A DNA stretch of 64,000 bases from Prorocentrum cordatum. Lineage: Eukaryota > Sar > Dinophyceae > Prorocentrales > Prorocentraceae. Below are positions 9,916-22,104 of the stretch, one piece after another (within the stretch, counting starts at the first letter, position 1; every line of letters starts with the position of its first letter). Under the pieces are notes generated by a model, which was given only the letters and a program-made list of their open reading frames with translations, searched no databases and was not told where the DNA came from. The position numbers and the translations under genes are program-made. Location of the stretch: positions 62,001 to 126,000 of the forward strand of contig CAUYUJ010011248.1 of assembly GCA_963575745.1 (NCBI GenBank). Reading direction: 5' to 3'.

Positions 9916-11865
9916 ACAATAGGATTGGGCTTTTCTCCGGTATATATGTTGATGCGGATGGGGCGTCGGCTCTGCCTTGGCAAAGAAGCCAGGTGCACCG
10001 TCTTCGTCCAGAGCAGCTCGCCATATGGTCCGGATGGCAATGCTGATGTCGAGCATGCGCCTGGCGCACTGGACGTGCTGGGTGGTGATGAGCGGCAACC
10101 CCGAGGCCGCGTCCAAGGTGCCCCCGCCTCCAGAGTAATCCAGCACGGCAACGAGAGCAGCCTGAACGCCCTGCTGGCCCGCGGCGTTGGCCTCCAGCGC
10201 AGCCAAAGTAGGATCGTCGTCTCCTCGGGTGGCGAAAAACGTGCAACCCCAGATGCGTGCGCAACCTGGGGTGAAGGTTCCTGGGGAAACCTAGATGTGC
10301 AACCCCAGGTGAACCACCTGAAAAATTACACGTGCAACCAAGGGTGAAGGTTCCTTCCTACGTCGAAAAACAACGAACGAAAGATGTGCAACCACGCATG
10401 ACGGTTGTCGAAAACCGAAATGAGCGCAACCCAGGGTGATGGTCTCGTGGCAAGGAGAAACCCGCACCCCAGGTTGCACTCGCAGCTGGGGTTCAACGTT
10501 TTTGGCTCTCTGATCTCCTCGCAACTGCGCGCGGATGCTCTGTGCCACTTGGTTGCCCGTCAGGATATTGCGCGCCTCCTCCTCGAACGGCAAGATCGCC
10601 TGCGGCTTCTTGGTGAAAAGCTCTGCAACCCTCCTGGCCCCCGCTTGGATGTGGCCCGCGGGGTCCGGCAGGCCCCCCCTGTTAGAAATTCGGAACTCGG
10701 TCCGCAACTGCGCGTCGCCTACGTCGGACGGGGCAACCCGCAGGTATCGCAACCGGGACTCCTCGCCATCTGGGAACTCCACCTTGTATCCGCCAGCCGG
10801 GCCCACGAAACTGCGAGCCTGGGAATTTGCTGCCGACGCCTCGCCCGTCTCGGTGTCCCTCTCCAAATACTGGGCCGCGGCCTCAGGGGCGTCAAGGTAT
10901 GTCTCCCAGTTGAACGTCTGCGCCTGCTGGGGGGCGAGCGGCAGCCACGCCCACGCGGAGACGCCGCGCGGGAGGCGACTCCCCGCGGGCAGCGCAGCGC
11001 GGCGCGCAGCGGCCTGGTCAATGCAGGCGACGAAGCGCTCCTTAGTGCACGCCGTGTGGTTACCCACGATCCCCCTGTCCATGGCTATGAATTTCCCAGG
11101 ATGTCCGTTGCCGAGCAGAGACACCGAGACGCGTTTGCCGCGAGACTCGCCGAAGGTCGCGCTTGTGCGAGTTGCCCGTCTCGTCTTGCCACTCGCGATC
11201 AAAGTGTTCAAGGTGGACGCGTGGACCGTCGGCGCCCGATCCTTCTCTCCTCCTCCTCCACCTCCTCCTCCGCGGCCGGTAGCGAGAAGGCCGAGGCCGT
11301 CCCAGAACTCGTGCGCCTCGTCTAGATTGAACGCCCTGCCGCCCCACACATCTGATTGCCTGAACTCGGCAACCCGCCCGTCGCCCTCCGAAAAATCAAC
11401 GAGGGGAAAGCCGCTGGAGCACCGGTAAAAGAATTCCGTGAAAGTGAAGCTTTGGAGACAGATACTCTTCACGGTCACGGGGGGGCCGTCGTCGAGGAGC
11501 GAGTCGACGTGCTCGCCAATGACGTCGTCGCACGTGTCGAAGATCTCCTCGCACACACTGAAAAGCTGGCTCTTCCCCGCCTGTGCGTTCCCTATCTGGA
11601 ACACTGGTGCAATTAATGGAGTGGGCTTCTGGCTCCATATCTTGACGGCGGCGCCATTTGTAAGAGCCGCCATGGAGCCTCCAACCATCAAGGCGCTCGT
11701 GCAATACCCTTGGCACGTTGTGTTAACGATGGGCTCCAAGAACTCGCGCACCTTAGGGGGGAGGTGCTCCGCCGGGCTGAACTCACTGGCGACGCGAGCC
11801 ATCGCCCTCGCAAAGAGTTTCTTCACCTGCTTCTGGGACAGACTCTCCGCGTTCTTCCCTGCCAT
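9895..11865 (-). CDS. P-loop NTPase-like protein, DUF3987/primase-helicase-like, spliced
   Basis: Minus-strand gene with ATG at 11865 (MAGKNAESLSQKQVKKLFAR...). A Walker A-like VFQIGNAQAGKSQL lies about 95 residues in (plus-strand 11566-11600) and is followed by an acidic/aromatic region and a LLGNGHPGKF segment. The organisation recalls DUF3987 primase-helicase-like proteins, which are found in mobile elements; this is by eye. The main exon stays coding to about 10510. The frame then enters a repeat-filled stretch (10235-10500). A downstream exon in another register reads FFATRGDDDPTLAALEAN... and ends at 9895, with a helical C-terminal domain like that of the second family copy at 25.1-27.1 kb. 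I infer one intron at about 10235-10510 with uncertain boundaries. Confidence 0.5.
10235..10500. repeat. Short direct and inverted repeats inside the inferred intron
   Basis: Five or more copies of a GTGCAACCCCAGGTGAAGG-like word (near 10242, 10260, 10298, 10333, 10386 and 10425), plus an inverted copy near 10461-10476. They lie between two coding segments of the P-loop gene and so probably form its intron. The pattern resembles repeat-bearing introns derived from small inserted elements. Confidence 0.7.
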
Positions 11866-12429
11866 GGCCGCGCAGTGCGTGACGGCGCGGTCGCGTCGCG
11901 AGTGTGACCTGCAGGACTCGCTGCGGCAATCCCACGAAGGGGGAACTTTGAGCCAGGGCGCTGCGTGCGAGGCTGGCAGATGGAACCTCGCAGCGGGGCA
12001 GCGAAGCTGGGGCCTTTGTCTCGCCTTCGAATCGGCATCTTCGCGCGGGTGCAAAAGCAGCGGCCCGACCTCCTCGTGCCCGCCGCGTCAGATCGATGGG
12101 CCGTCATGGGCCGTCTGCCACGCTTTTTTTCACGATCGGCCAAATTCCCAAAACCTGCGGGGGGGCGATAACCCCGCTGCACGCTCCAAAACCGCGCCCG
12201 AGGCCCTGGCTATTGCAGGGCGACGGAAAGCACGAGACGCGCGCAGCGAAACTCCCACGGCCTCCAGAAATCTCCAAGACAGGGCCGCGAAGCTCTGAGG
12301 AAGCCCCAGGAGCTTTCGAGTGCATTTTCGCCCCTCGCCCCATCCCTTCCCCCGTCGCACCCCGCGCCCCTCGCCCGACCCATGATCCGAACGTTGGCAG
12401 GAAGGAGAGGCCGCGAGAGGCCCCGTGCA

Positions 12430-14030
12430 TCAGAGCTGTCTCGGCTTCTTCTCGGCCGAGGCCGAGGCGGCCTCGCTCGCCCGAGCTACCTTCCCGGCGG
12501 CAGTGGCCTGGGCGCCCCTCATGCGCCCCAGCGTCTTCATGTTCAACGCGCCCACCATCTCTTGCACGTAGAACTGGGAGGCCCACCGGCCCACGCGGTG
12601 GATCACGTGGCCCAGCGGGGACAACTCGCTGTTCATGATTTCGCAGATGTTTGTGGGGAACTTGCTCAACAAGGCTGTTGGCCTCCAGCCCCGGCAGGCA
12701 ATGTTCGCTGCACCACTTGCCCACGTGCCCGCTGGAATGGTAATCGTCGACAATGTACGCCGTCTCGGTTGCCAACCGCGCAGCCACGGCGGTGCCCTCC
12801 CCGTTCTTCTCCGCCATGAGGCGCAGGTGGCACGCGTCGTCGTGGACGACAATCTTGAGGTCGGGCATGTGGGCCGCCACTATGGCGAGGAGTCGGTACC
12901 GCTGGCTGAGGGGCTCAGCGCACATGAGCTCTTCCACGTGCGCCAGAATGCCAGACGCGGATACGGCCGTCAGGAAGCCCGCTGCGCGGGCGGCTGCAAC
13001 GATGTGCGCGTCCGTCTCCTTGCGCGTGGAACACTCGGAAGCGGCGCGTGGCCCGTTCGAGCTCCAGGATGCCATGAAGCTCTTTTCTTTGCGCCCTTTC
13101 TTGCCAGCCGCGCCCTGCTTTCGAAGCGCCATGCGGCGAGCCCGGCGCGCTTGGATGCGCGCGTCAGCCCCAGCGCATCTGGAGAGACAGCGCACGCGGG
13201 CTGCCAGCGACGCGCAAAGCCTTTCAGCTGCACCTCCAGGGGGGGCCAATCATCTGGCCCATGCAGGGCTCGGCGCAACCGGTGGTTGCATACAGTCTCG
13301 TGCGGCGCTGGCGGGTCAGCCACTAACGCCTTGGCATGCTTGCAGCACATCGTCCCCTTCCCATGCGGACGGTCTGGGCACCCTCGCAAAAGGTATTTGT
13401 CCAGCTCGGCGCAGTAGACCACGTGAGAGAAAGGCATGCCGCACGCTCGGCGGTACAACTTGGCGTTTCCATCGATGGCAAGAATGTCTGCGCGGTCTCC
13501 AGACCAACGGACCTGCTCCAAACGCCGGCGGAACATCAACGGCCCGTACCAGCGCCAACTCTTCTGCACCAGGGCCTCAACGGAGAGACACAGCAAAACT
13601 TTTGCCAACTCGTCAAATTTCTCGGGTGCCCCCTTCTGGCATCGCTTCCACAAAAGCTGCCGCACCCAAGTGGAACTCAAGTTCGCCCTTGCCCGCGCGA
13701 GCACGCCTGGGCCGTGCATCATGCGGAAGATGGTAGCCTCGCCCATGAAAGAGGAACGGTGAACCAACAGGCGGCACCGCCACTTCCGCAGCCACAAAAC
13801 GGAAACGCCGAAACTCTTTGACAACAACCAAAAATCCCGATGACTGAAATCAGCATCGACACGTTTCTTGTACGCCCTGGCGTCGCCGGGTACAGGCTCT
13901 TCTAGGAAACCGCACCAATACCGTGTTCGGCGCCTCACCTCTTTTGTCTGGCCGCTGGCAGTCTGCACCGTCATCACATCGAAACAACGGGAACACCACC
14001 GGGTATAACAGCCCAACTGACACAGCACAT
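12430..14030 (-). pseudogene. KDZ-type transposase, coding split over three frames
   Basis: DNA transposase of the Kyakuja-Dileera-Zisupton kind, judged from motifs. The first segment (about 14030-13200) has DGNAKLYRRACGM (plus 13436-13475) and a Cys cluster of C-x(n)-GTMCCKHAK type, like the Cys-rich modules that accompany KDZ transposases. The second (about 13200-12680) has ECSTRKET, IVVHDDACHL (compare the family's YDIAC) and YHSSGHVGKWC. The third (about 12680-12430) has FPTNICEIMNSELSPLG and ends at 12430. The change from second to third frame is a one-base shift near 12665-12680 and is not at a homopolymer. The first join lies between 13050 and 13250 and could be an intron. The copy is therefore probably degenerate. 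Confidence 0.65.
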
Positions 14031-14108
14031 TGTGAGTGAATCAACGTTGGGTGAAACAGTTGGCTGTCCTTCGTGGCCCCAAACGCAGCACTGGAAAGGC
14101 ATTGCGTT

Positions 14109-14265
14109 TCAAAGCCATGGCCTCCAGTACGCCTGGCCGTCTGTGTGCCACGTCCACTTGAAGCCCTCCTCCGCGGCCCAGCGTTGCCGCAGCTCCAAGC
14201 TGCGAAGTTCCGTGCACGCGTGGTTGGAGCAGCACGGACACAGGGGAGGCCCCATGACGGGCCGC
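14109..14265 (-). CDS. Candidate upstream Cys-rich exon of the KDZ-type gene
   Basis: A short minus-strand frame reading VMGPPLCPCCSNHACTELRS followed by FKWTWHTDGQAYWRPW, ending at TGA 14109-14111. The C-x2-C cluster and the run into the DGN-containing segment downstream suggest the N-terminal zinc-binding part of the same transposase. A splice between this and 14030 would be needed. It is too short for automatic ORF calling. Confidence 0.35.
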
Positions 14266-14349
14266 CTCGATCCGAAACATATTGTGCGCGGAAGGGGTGG
14301 TGGTGATAATGATACTGGTAATGTTTGTCGCCGTGTTCTTGCAATGCAT

Positions 14350-14400
14350 TAATTTGTTATCGATTGGACTGCAATCGATTGGACTGCAATCGAGTTGTTC
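14350..14400. repeat. ATCGATTGGACTGCA repeat, left cluster
   Basis: Two to three tandem copies of ATCGATTGGACTGCA. A matching cluster lies at 15965-16035, on the other side of the 77-bp and GAT arrays. Confidence 0.8.
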
Positions 14401-14465
14401 CCCACATCCTGAGTGGGGGTCTTGTTTTCCCAGAACATCCTCTCCTTTTCCCTCCCGCCTCCCGC

Positions 14466-14905
14466 CTCCCAGTGCCCCTCCCACCCCTCCAGGGAGGCCC
14501 CGCCTGAGCGAGGAGGGTATCGGAAACCCATACTGTTTACATGGTTTCGCGCTCCTCCCACCCCTCCAAGGAGGCCCCGCCTAAGCGAGGAGGGTACCGG
14601 AAGCCCATAGTATTTACATTGTTTCATGCCCCTCCCATCCCTCCAGGGAGACCCCGCCTGAGCGAGGAGGGTATCGGAAACCCATACTATTTACATGGTT
14701 CGTGCCCTTCCCGCCTCTCCAGGGAGGCCCCGCCTGAGCGAGGAGGGCATCGGAAACCCATACTGTTTACATGGTTTCGAAACCCTCCCATCCCTCCAGG
14801 GAGGCCCCGCCTGTTTCGTGCCCCTACCACCTCTCCGGGGCGGCCCCGTCTGAGCGAGGAGGGTATCGGAAACCGACACTATTTACGTGGTTTCGTGCCC
14901 CTCCC
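14466..14905. repeat. 77-bp tandem repeat
   Basis: Units contain GCCCCGCCTGAGCGAGGAGG then CCCATACTATTTACATGG. The GCGAGG landmark falls at 14508, 14585, 14662, 14738 and 14854, giving a 76-77 bp period with one partial unit near 14805. Diverged copies sit at 15690-15820 beyond a GAT array. No gene is seen. Confidence 0.9.
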
Positions 14906-15009
14906 ACTGACATGGGTGAGGAGGAAGAGAACATTACCTATCCATCTCACGTCTTACTCCTCCCACTGAGGAGGGTGAGGAGGAGGGGGAGTTCTGCGAT
15001 GAGGAAGGT

Positions 15010-15198
15010 TTCGTCATGATGATGGTGATGACGATGGTTATACTGCTGTTCACGATGACGATGACGATGGCGAGAATGGTGATGGACGATGACGATAACG
15101 GTGATTATGATGATGATGGTGATGATGCTGATGATGATGACGATGATGATGATGATGATGATGATGACAACGATGGCGACGACGACGACGACGACGAC

Positions 15199-15232
<34 letters not shown>

Positions 15233-15655
15233 CAGATGCTGGTGATGATGACGATGCCGCTGCTGATGCTGACGTTGCTGGTGCTGTTGATGATGATGAC
15301 GACGATGATGTTGATGATCGTGACGTCCACGATGATGCGGACGATGATGATGCCAAGGACGGTGATGGTGATGATGATGACGATGCTGATGATGATGACG
15401 ATGGTGGCTACGACGATGATGATGATGATGACGATGGCGCTGACGATGATGATGATGATGCTGATGATGATGAGATGATGATGATGATGATGGTTATGAT
15501 GATGCCGATGATGCTGACGATGATGCTGATGATGATGATGATACTGATGATGATGACGATGATGCTGATGATGACGACGACGATGCTGGTGATGGTGATG
15601 GTGATGGTGATGATGATGATGATGATGATGATGATGCCGAGGATGAGGAGGACGA
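15010..15655. repeat. GAT/GAC microsatellite
   Basis: About 640 bases of GAT with GAC and GCT interruptions, giving poly-Asp or poly-Met frames that I reject as genes. It is inserted between the 77-bp array and its outlying copies. Confidence 0.95.
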
Positions 15656-15689
15656 GGAGGAGGAGGACGAGGAGGAGGACTCGCTTGAA

Positions 15690-15820
15690 GGAGGAGGGTC
15701 GCGGACAGCATTACTCTTTACCAGGTTTCGTAGGCCTCCCCCCTTCCAGCGGGGCCCCGCCAGAGCGAGGAGGGTATCAAGAACCCGTACTATTTACAAG
15801 GCTTCGTTTCCTGAACACCT
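15690..15820. repeat. Outlying copies of the 77-bp repeat
   Basis: CGAGGAGGGTATCAAGAACC with CGTACTATTTACAAGG and a CCAGCGGGGCCCCGCC block match the 77-bp unit but are more diverged. They lie about 800 bases from the main array. Confidence 0.75.
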
Positions 15821-15959
15821 GTCCTCCCTCCTCCTTTCTTTCGTCTGCCCTCTTCGTGCGTACTTACTCGTTCGATGAGCTTCTCCTTCGTGTTGATGCT
15901 GTCGTACCCCATGGGTCCCACGAAACCGTTTATCTTTATGTGGGGAACTCCGTTTGCAT

Positions 15960-16040
15960 AATTTTACAATTGATTGGACTGCAATCGATTCCACTGGGTT
16001 TGCACTTGATTGGCTTGCAATCGATTGGACTGGAACCGCT
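15960..16040. repeat. ATCGATTGGACTGCA repeat, right cluster
   Basis: About four variants of TTGATTGGACTGCAATCGAT, matching the cluster at 14350-14400. Confidence 0.8.
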
Positions 16041-16049
16041 GGGGGGGCG

Positions 16050-16265
16050 CACAGGGCAGCGACGAGGAGGCGGCGACGGGACGGTGACGGCGAGCAAGGA
16101 ACCGCCAGACCGACCCTCAGGCCAAGACGACGGGCGGCGACGACGCAGCAAGGGGGGGCGACGGCAAGGACGGAAAAACCAGACCGCCCCTCAAGCCCAG
16201 ACGACGGGCAGCGACAGGGCGGCAACGGCGAGGAGAGAGCCGCCAGACCGCCCCTCAGACCCAGC
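16050..16265. repeat. Degenerate tandem repeat of about 65 bp
   Basis: Three units share AACCAGACCGCCCCTCAAGC and AGACGACGGGCGGCGAC blocks. No coding function is supported. Confidence 0.6.
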
Positions 16266-16329
16266 TACTAGGAAAGAAAGAAGGCCCCCTAAATGCAAAC
16301 ACTGTTTGGGAAATGTCATGATGTTCAAT

Positions 16330-16745
<416 letters not shown>

Positions 16746-16779
16746 CTATAGTGGGGAATGTGAGAAGGAGCGATGGGAG

Positions 16780-17030
16780 GACTGAGGGAAGGAGGGAGGG
16801 AGGGAAGGAGGAGCGGGGCAGGGTAGGGAGACAGGGAGGAAGGTAGGGAGGGGGGGGGAGGGAGGCATGCAGGCAGGCAGGCAGGCAGGCAGGCAGGCCT
16901 GCCTGCAGGCCTGCAGGCAGGCGGGCGGGCGGGCGGGCAGGCAGGCAAGCAGGGGAGGAGGAGGAGGAGGAGGAGGAGGAGGAGGAGGAGGAGGAGGAGG
17001 AGGAGGAGGAGGAGGAGGGGAGGAGGTCCT
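16780..17030. repeat. GGGA, GGCA and GGA simple repeats
   Basis: GGGA-rich tract, then about nine GGCA tetramers and a palindromic CCTGC/GCAGG patch at 16866-16930, then a GGA array to about 17030. Confidence 0.9.
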
Positions 17031-17112
17031 TGTGGTCATCCTGGCTCGATCTTGCCCTCGGCCTGTCTTCGATCTCGGGCAGGCCGCCGCGCTCGCCCCC
17101 ACCCCCCCAGGC

Positions 17113-17175
17113 CGTCGCCCTGCGGCAGCAGCACCGGCAGTACGAGCAGTCCCTGGTGCAGGAGCCTGGGCACAC
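17113..17175 (+). CDS. Possible short exon (Gln-rich)
   Basis: After a C-rich tract ending in CCCAG, the frame reads AVALRQQHRQYEQSLVQEPG, which has normal composition and is flanked by an acceptor-like site. Downstream sequence turns into acidic GAT repeat. It may be an isolated exon of a gene whose other exons are not identifiable. Confidence 0.25.
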
Positions 17176-17556
17176 CGCGCGGGGAGCGACGAGGATGAGG
17201 AGGAGGAGGATGCGGATGAGGATGAGGACGACGATGATGATGATGATGCTGCTGATGATGATACTGATGATGATGCTGATGATGATGACGATGATGATGA
17301 TGATGATACTGATGACCATGCTGATGGTGGTGATGATGACGATGATGCTGGTGACAGTGGTGATGATCATGACGATGATGATGGTGGTGATGATGATGAC
17401 GATTAGGATGATGACGATGACGATGGTGCTGATGATTTTAATGATAATGATCATGGTAATGGAAATGATGCTGATCAGGGTGATGAGATTGCTGATGATG
17501 ATGGTGATGATGATGATGCTGATGATGATACTGCTGACGACGACGACGACGATGAC

Positions 17557-17596
<40 letters not shown>

Positions 17597-17884
17597 GCGG
17601 TCATGTTGATGATGACATGATGACGATGACGGAGACGAACACGATGATGACGACAACGATGATGATGCTGCTGCTGATGGTGATGATGATGATCATGCTG
17701 ATACTGATGATGATGTTGATGATGATGGTGGTGGTGGTGGTGATGATGCTGCTGATGATGATATGGCTGGTGATCATGATGATGCTGATGATGCTGCTGC
17801 TGATGATGCTGATGATGATGCTCATGATGATGATGATGCTGACGACGATGACTATGACGATGACGATGATGATGATGATGATGC

Positions 17885-17937
<53 letters not shown>

Positions 17938-18125
17938 CTGATGATGATGATGATGATGATAATGGTGGTGGTGAGGATGACGATTGTGATTGCGGCCATG
18001 ATGATGACATTGTGATGGGGATGGCAGTGATAATGATCTAGGTATTGATGATGGTGGTGATGCCGGCACTGATGAAGGGGATGAGATGGAGGAGGAGGAG
18101 GAGGAGGAGGAGGAGGAGGAGGAGG
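17176..18125. repeat. GAT/GCT microsatellite ending in GGA
   Basis: About 890 bases of GAT with GCT, GGT and GAC variants, then GGA triplets at 18087-18125. It encodes only low-complexity Asp/Met frames. Confidence 0.95.
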
Positions 18126-18660
18126 AGAACGGTCAGGAATATCGCGAGGAGGTGGGGAAAACGCGGATGGCTAGGAGGCCGTCGTAGGTTTCCTGGAGGT
18201 AATTCGGAAGGTTGGGCAGACTTCTTGATGTCTTTCGGCGTGGAGGCATGTTTTTCAATTCGTGCACGGGCGAATGTCGGACTGTTTTCAAAGCGCGGCT
18301 CGCTCTACATTTCCCAGCATTCGATCTTGGAGCAGACTAGTGGCCCCGTGTCCATCCCACCACCGTGCCTGGGTCGTTGACAAGATGCTTCTTGGGGGGC
18401 CTTTTCGAGGCCTCTTGGGAGCCTCGTGTCGGCCTTTTCGGGCGGCCTCCTCAAGCGGGTTCTCGGGCAGCTCGGAGGCTTTCGCGGGGCGTCCCGGAGG
18501 CCTGCTGGCTGTCTCGGTGGCCGTCTTGGGGTGGAGGGCTCCGAATTCGAGAAGGGAAAGTGGGCATAAACGTAAGTCGGGCCTGTCCCTCTACAGGGGG
18601 CATCTTCAAAAATCGTCAAAAGATAGCCCTCTGTGGGCGGAAATGACGGAAGATAATCGA
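18126..18660. other. Spacer without recognisable features
   Basis: Unique-looking sequence with no convincing long ORF, between the GAT array and the GGGTCAGTTG repeats. A GCCTCTTGGGAGCCTCGTG-like word repeats loosely at 18400-18540. Confidence 0.5.
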
Positions 18661-18965
18661 TTGCACCACTTGGGGTCAGTTGGGTCAGTTGGGTCAGTTG
18701 CGTCATGAGAGCAGCGGCCTGCGATAATCGATTGCGCCACTTGGGTCAGTTGGGTCAGTTGCCCAAGTGGCACACGTCGTTCAACAGGCCCAACTGACCC
18801 AAGTGGTGCAATCGCACTGTGCCAACTAACTTATTGGCCCAAGTGGAGCAACTGACCCAACTGACCCAAGTGGTGCAATCGCACTGGGGCAATTCACCCA
18901 ATTGGCCCAAGTGGTGCAACTGACCCAACTGACCCAAGCGGTACAAGCGCGCCCGGTCTGGCCCC
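18660..18965. repeat. GGGTCAGTTG decamer repeats, both orientations
   Basis: Tandem TTGGGTCAGTTGGGTCAGTT at 18668-18765, then reverse-complement copies (CCCAACTGACCC, CCAAGTGGTGCAA) to 18965. The switch near 18760-18785 makes the block able to fold back. The same decamer is found at 57860-58310. Confidence 0.9.
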
Positions 18966-18989
18966 ACCTGGGCTGCAGTGTCAGCCCGA

Positions 18990-21900
18990 GGGCCTGTGTT
19001 CGCAGCCTGCGTATTGGCCAGCGGTATTAGCCAGGCCGGTTGTATGAGCCGAGCCTGTGGTATGAGGCTGCGTGCCTGGCTCCGCCGAAAAGTCAGTAAC
19101 TGGTGGCTTTAGTCTGTGGTATTCGTCTACGAGCTTGCCTCCGGGGAATTAGCCTGTTGTAGTCGCCTGTGGTATTCGCCTGTGGTATTCGCCTGCGGGC
19201 CTGCAGGTATTCGCCTGCAGGCCTGTGGTATTCGCCTGCAGTATTCGCCTGCGGTGTTCGCCTGAGGTATTCGCCTGTGGTAATAGCGGTAATTAGCTGT
19301 AATTCGCCGGTGGCTTTAGCCTGTGGTAATTACCCGGTGGCTTTAGCCTGTGGTATTTGCCTTTTGGATTCCGCCGAGTCTGCGTTCTCAGCTTGCGGGG
19401 CTGGTTCCGCCGAGCGGCAATTAGCTTGTGGTAGTAGCGGTAACTCGCGGTAATTAGCCGGTGGCTTTAGCCTGTGGTAATTAGCTTAGCCTGTGGTAAT
19501 AGCGGTAACTAGCGGTAATTAGCCGGTGGCTTTAGCCGGTGGTAATTATCCGTTGGCTTTTAGCCTGTGGTATTTGCTTTTTGGATTCTGCCGAGTCTGC
19601 GGTCTTAGCTTGCGGGGCTGGTTGAGAGGAGCGGTAATTAGTCAGTGGCTTCAGCCCGCGGGCTTGGTTGAGAGGAGCGGTAATCAGCCGGTGGCTTTTA
19701 GCCTGTGGTATTTGCTTTTTGGATTCCGCCGAGTCTGCGGTCTTAGCTTGCGGGGCTGGCTCCGCCGAGCGGGAATTAGCCTGTGGTGATAGCTTGGTAA
19801 CTAGCGGTAATTAGCCGGTGGCTTCGCCGAGCCTGTGGTATTCGCCATCGGGGCTCGCTTGTGGTATTCGCCTGTGGTAATAGCCTGTGGTAATCGCCTG
19901 TGGTATTCGCCTGTGGTATTCCCTGCGGGAATTAGCCTGTGGTAGTCGCCTGTGGTAATCGCCTGCGGGCCTGCAGGTATTCGCCTGCAGGCCTGTGGTA
20001 CTCGCCTGTGGTATTCGCCTGCGGTGTTCGCCTGAGGTATTCGCCTGTGGTAATAGCGGTAATTAGCGGTATTTCGCCGGTGGCTTTAGCCTGTGGTAAT
20101 TAGCCGGTGGCTTTAGCCTGTGGTATTTGCTTTTCGGATTCCGCCGAGTCTGCGTTCTTAGCTTGCGGGGCTGGCTCCGCCGAGCGGGAATTAGCCTGTG
20201 GTAATAGCGGTAACTTGCGGTAGTTCGCCGGTGGCTTTAGCCTGTGGTAATTAGCTTAGCCTGTGGTAATAGCGGTATTTAGCGGTAATTCGCCGGTGGC
20301 TTTAGCCTGTGGTAATTAGCCGGTGGCTTTTAGCCTGTGGTATTTACTTTTTGGATTCTGCCGAGTCTGCGGTCTTAGCTTGCGGGGCTGGTTGAGAGGA
20401 GCGGTAATTAGCCAGTGGCTTCAGCCCGCGGGCTTGGTTGAGAGGAGCGGTAATTAGCCGGTGGCTCTTAGCCTGTGGTATATGTATTTAGGATTCCGCC
20501 GAGTCTGCGGTCTTAGCTTGCGGGGCTGGCTCTGCCGAGCAGCACTTAGCCTGTGGTATTCGCCGTTGGGGCTCGCCTGCCGCGTTAGCCTGTGGTATCA
20601 GCCTGCGGTTCTCGCCAGCCCTGGCGAGCCCGTGGTATTAGCCCGCGGGCTTGGTGGAGAGGAGCGGTAATTAGCCGGTGGCTTTAGCCAGTGGTATTTG
20701 CTTTTAGGATTCCGCCGAGTCGGTGGTCTTAGCTTGCGGGGCTGGCTCTGCCGAGCGAGAAGTAGCCTGTGGTAATAGCGGTAACTAGCGGTAATTAGCC
20801 GGTGACTTTAGCCTGTGGTAATTAGCTTAGCCTGTGGTAATAGCGGTATTTAGCGGTAATTAGCCGGTGGCTTTAGCCTGTGGTAATTAGCCGGTGGCTT
20901 TTAGCCTGTGGTATTTGCTTTTTGGATTCTGCCGAGTCTGCGGTCTTAGCTTGCGGGGCTGGTTGAGAGGAGCGGTAATTAGCCAGTGGCTTCAGCCCGC
21001 GGGGTTGGTTGAGAGGAGCGGTAATTAGCCAGTGGCTCTTAGCCTGTGGTATATGTTTTTAGGATTCCGCCGAGTCTGCGGTCTTAGCTTGCGGGGCTGG
21101 CTCTGCCGAGCAGCACTTAGCCTGTGGTATTCGCCGTTTTTGGGCTCGCCTGCCGCATTAGCCCGTGGCATTTGCTTTTTGGATTCCGCCGAGTCTGCGG
21201 TCTTAGCTTGCGGGGCTGGCTCCGCCGAGCGGGAATTAGCCTGTGGTGATAGCTTGGTAACTAGCGGTAATTAGCCGGTGGCTTCGCCGAGCCTGTGGTA
21301 TTCGCCATCGGGGCTCGCCTGAGGTATTCGCCTGTGGTAATAGCCTGTGGTAATCGCCTGTGGTATTCGCCTGTGGTATTCCCTGCGGGAATTAGCCTGT
21401 GGTAGTCGCCTGTGGTAATCGCCTGCGGGCCTGCAGGTATTCGCCTGCAGGCCTTTCGCCTGCGGTGTTCGCCTGAGGTATTCGCCTGTGGTAATAGCGG
21501 TAATTAGCGGTAGTTCGCCGGTGGCTTTAGCCTGTGGTAATTAGCCAGTGGCTTTAGCTTGTGGTATTTGCTTTTCGGATTCCGCCGAGTCTGCGTTCTT
21601 AGCTTGCGGGGCTGGCTTCGCCGAGCGGGAATTAGCCTGTGGTAATAGCGGTAACTTGCGGTAGTTCGCCGTGGCTTTAGCCTGTGGTAATTAGCCGGTG
21701 GCTTTAGCCTGTGGTATTTGCTTTTTGGATTCCGTCGAGTCTGCGGTCTTAGCTTGCGGAGCTAGCTCCGCCGAGCGGGAATTAGCCTGTGGTAATAGCT
21801 AGGTAATTAGCGGTAATTCACCGTGGCTTTAGCCTGTGGTAATGAGCCTGTGGCTTTAGCCAGTGGTATGCAGTATTTGTCTACGGGCCTGGCTCCGCCG

Positions 21901-22095
21901 AGCAGCAGTTAGCCTGTGGTATTCGCCGTTGGGGCTCGCCTGCCGCATTAGCCTGTGGTATCAGCCTGCGGTTCTCGCCAGCCCTGGCGAGCCCGTGGTA
22001 TTAGCCCGCGGGCTTGGTTGAGAGGGGCGGTAATTAGCCGGTGGCTTTAGCCTGTGGTATTTGCGTTTAGGATTCCGCCGAGTCTGCGGTCTTAG
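18990..22095. repeat. CCTGTGGTATT satellite with higher-order structure
   Basis: About 3.1 kb built from short words GCCTGTGGTATTCGCC, GTAATTAGCCGGTGGC and GCCGAGTCTGCGGTCTTAGC in complex order. A stretch beginning at 19711 recurs at 21171, and one at 19831 recurs at 21291, both a 1460-base offset. A second, 570-base, offset links 20341 and 20911. No gene is supported. Diverged copies occur at 56985-57410. Confidence 0.95.
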
Positions 22096-22104
22096 CTTGC
22101 GGGG

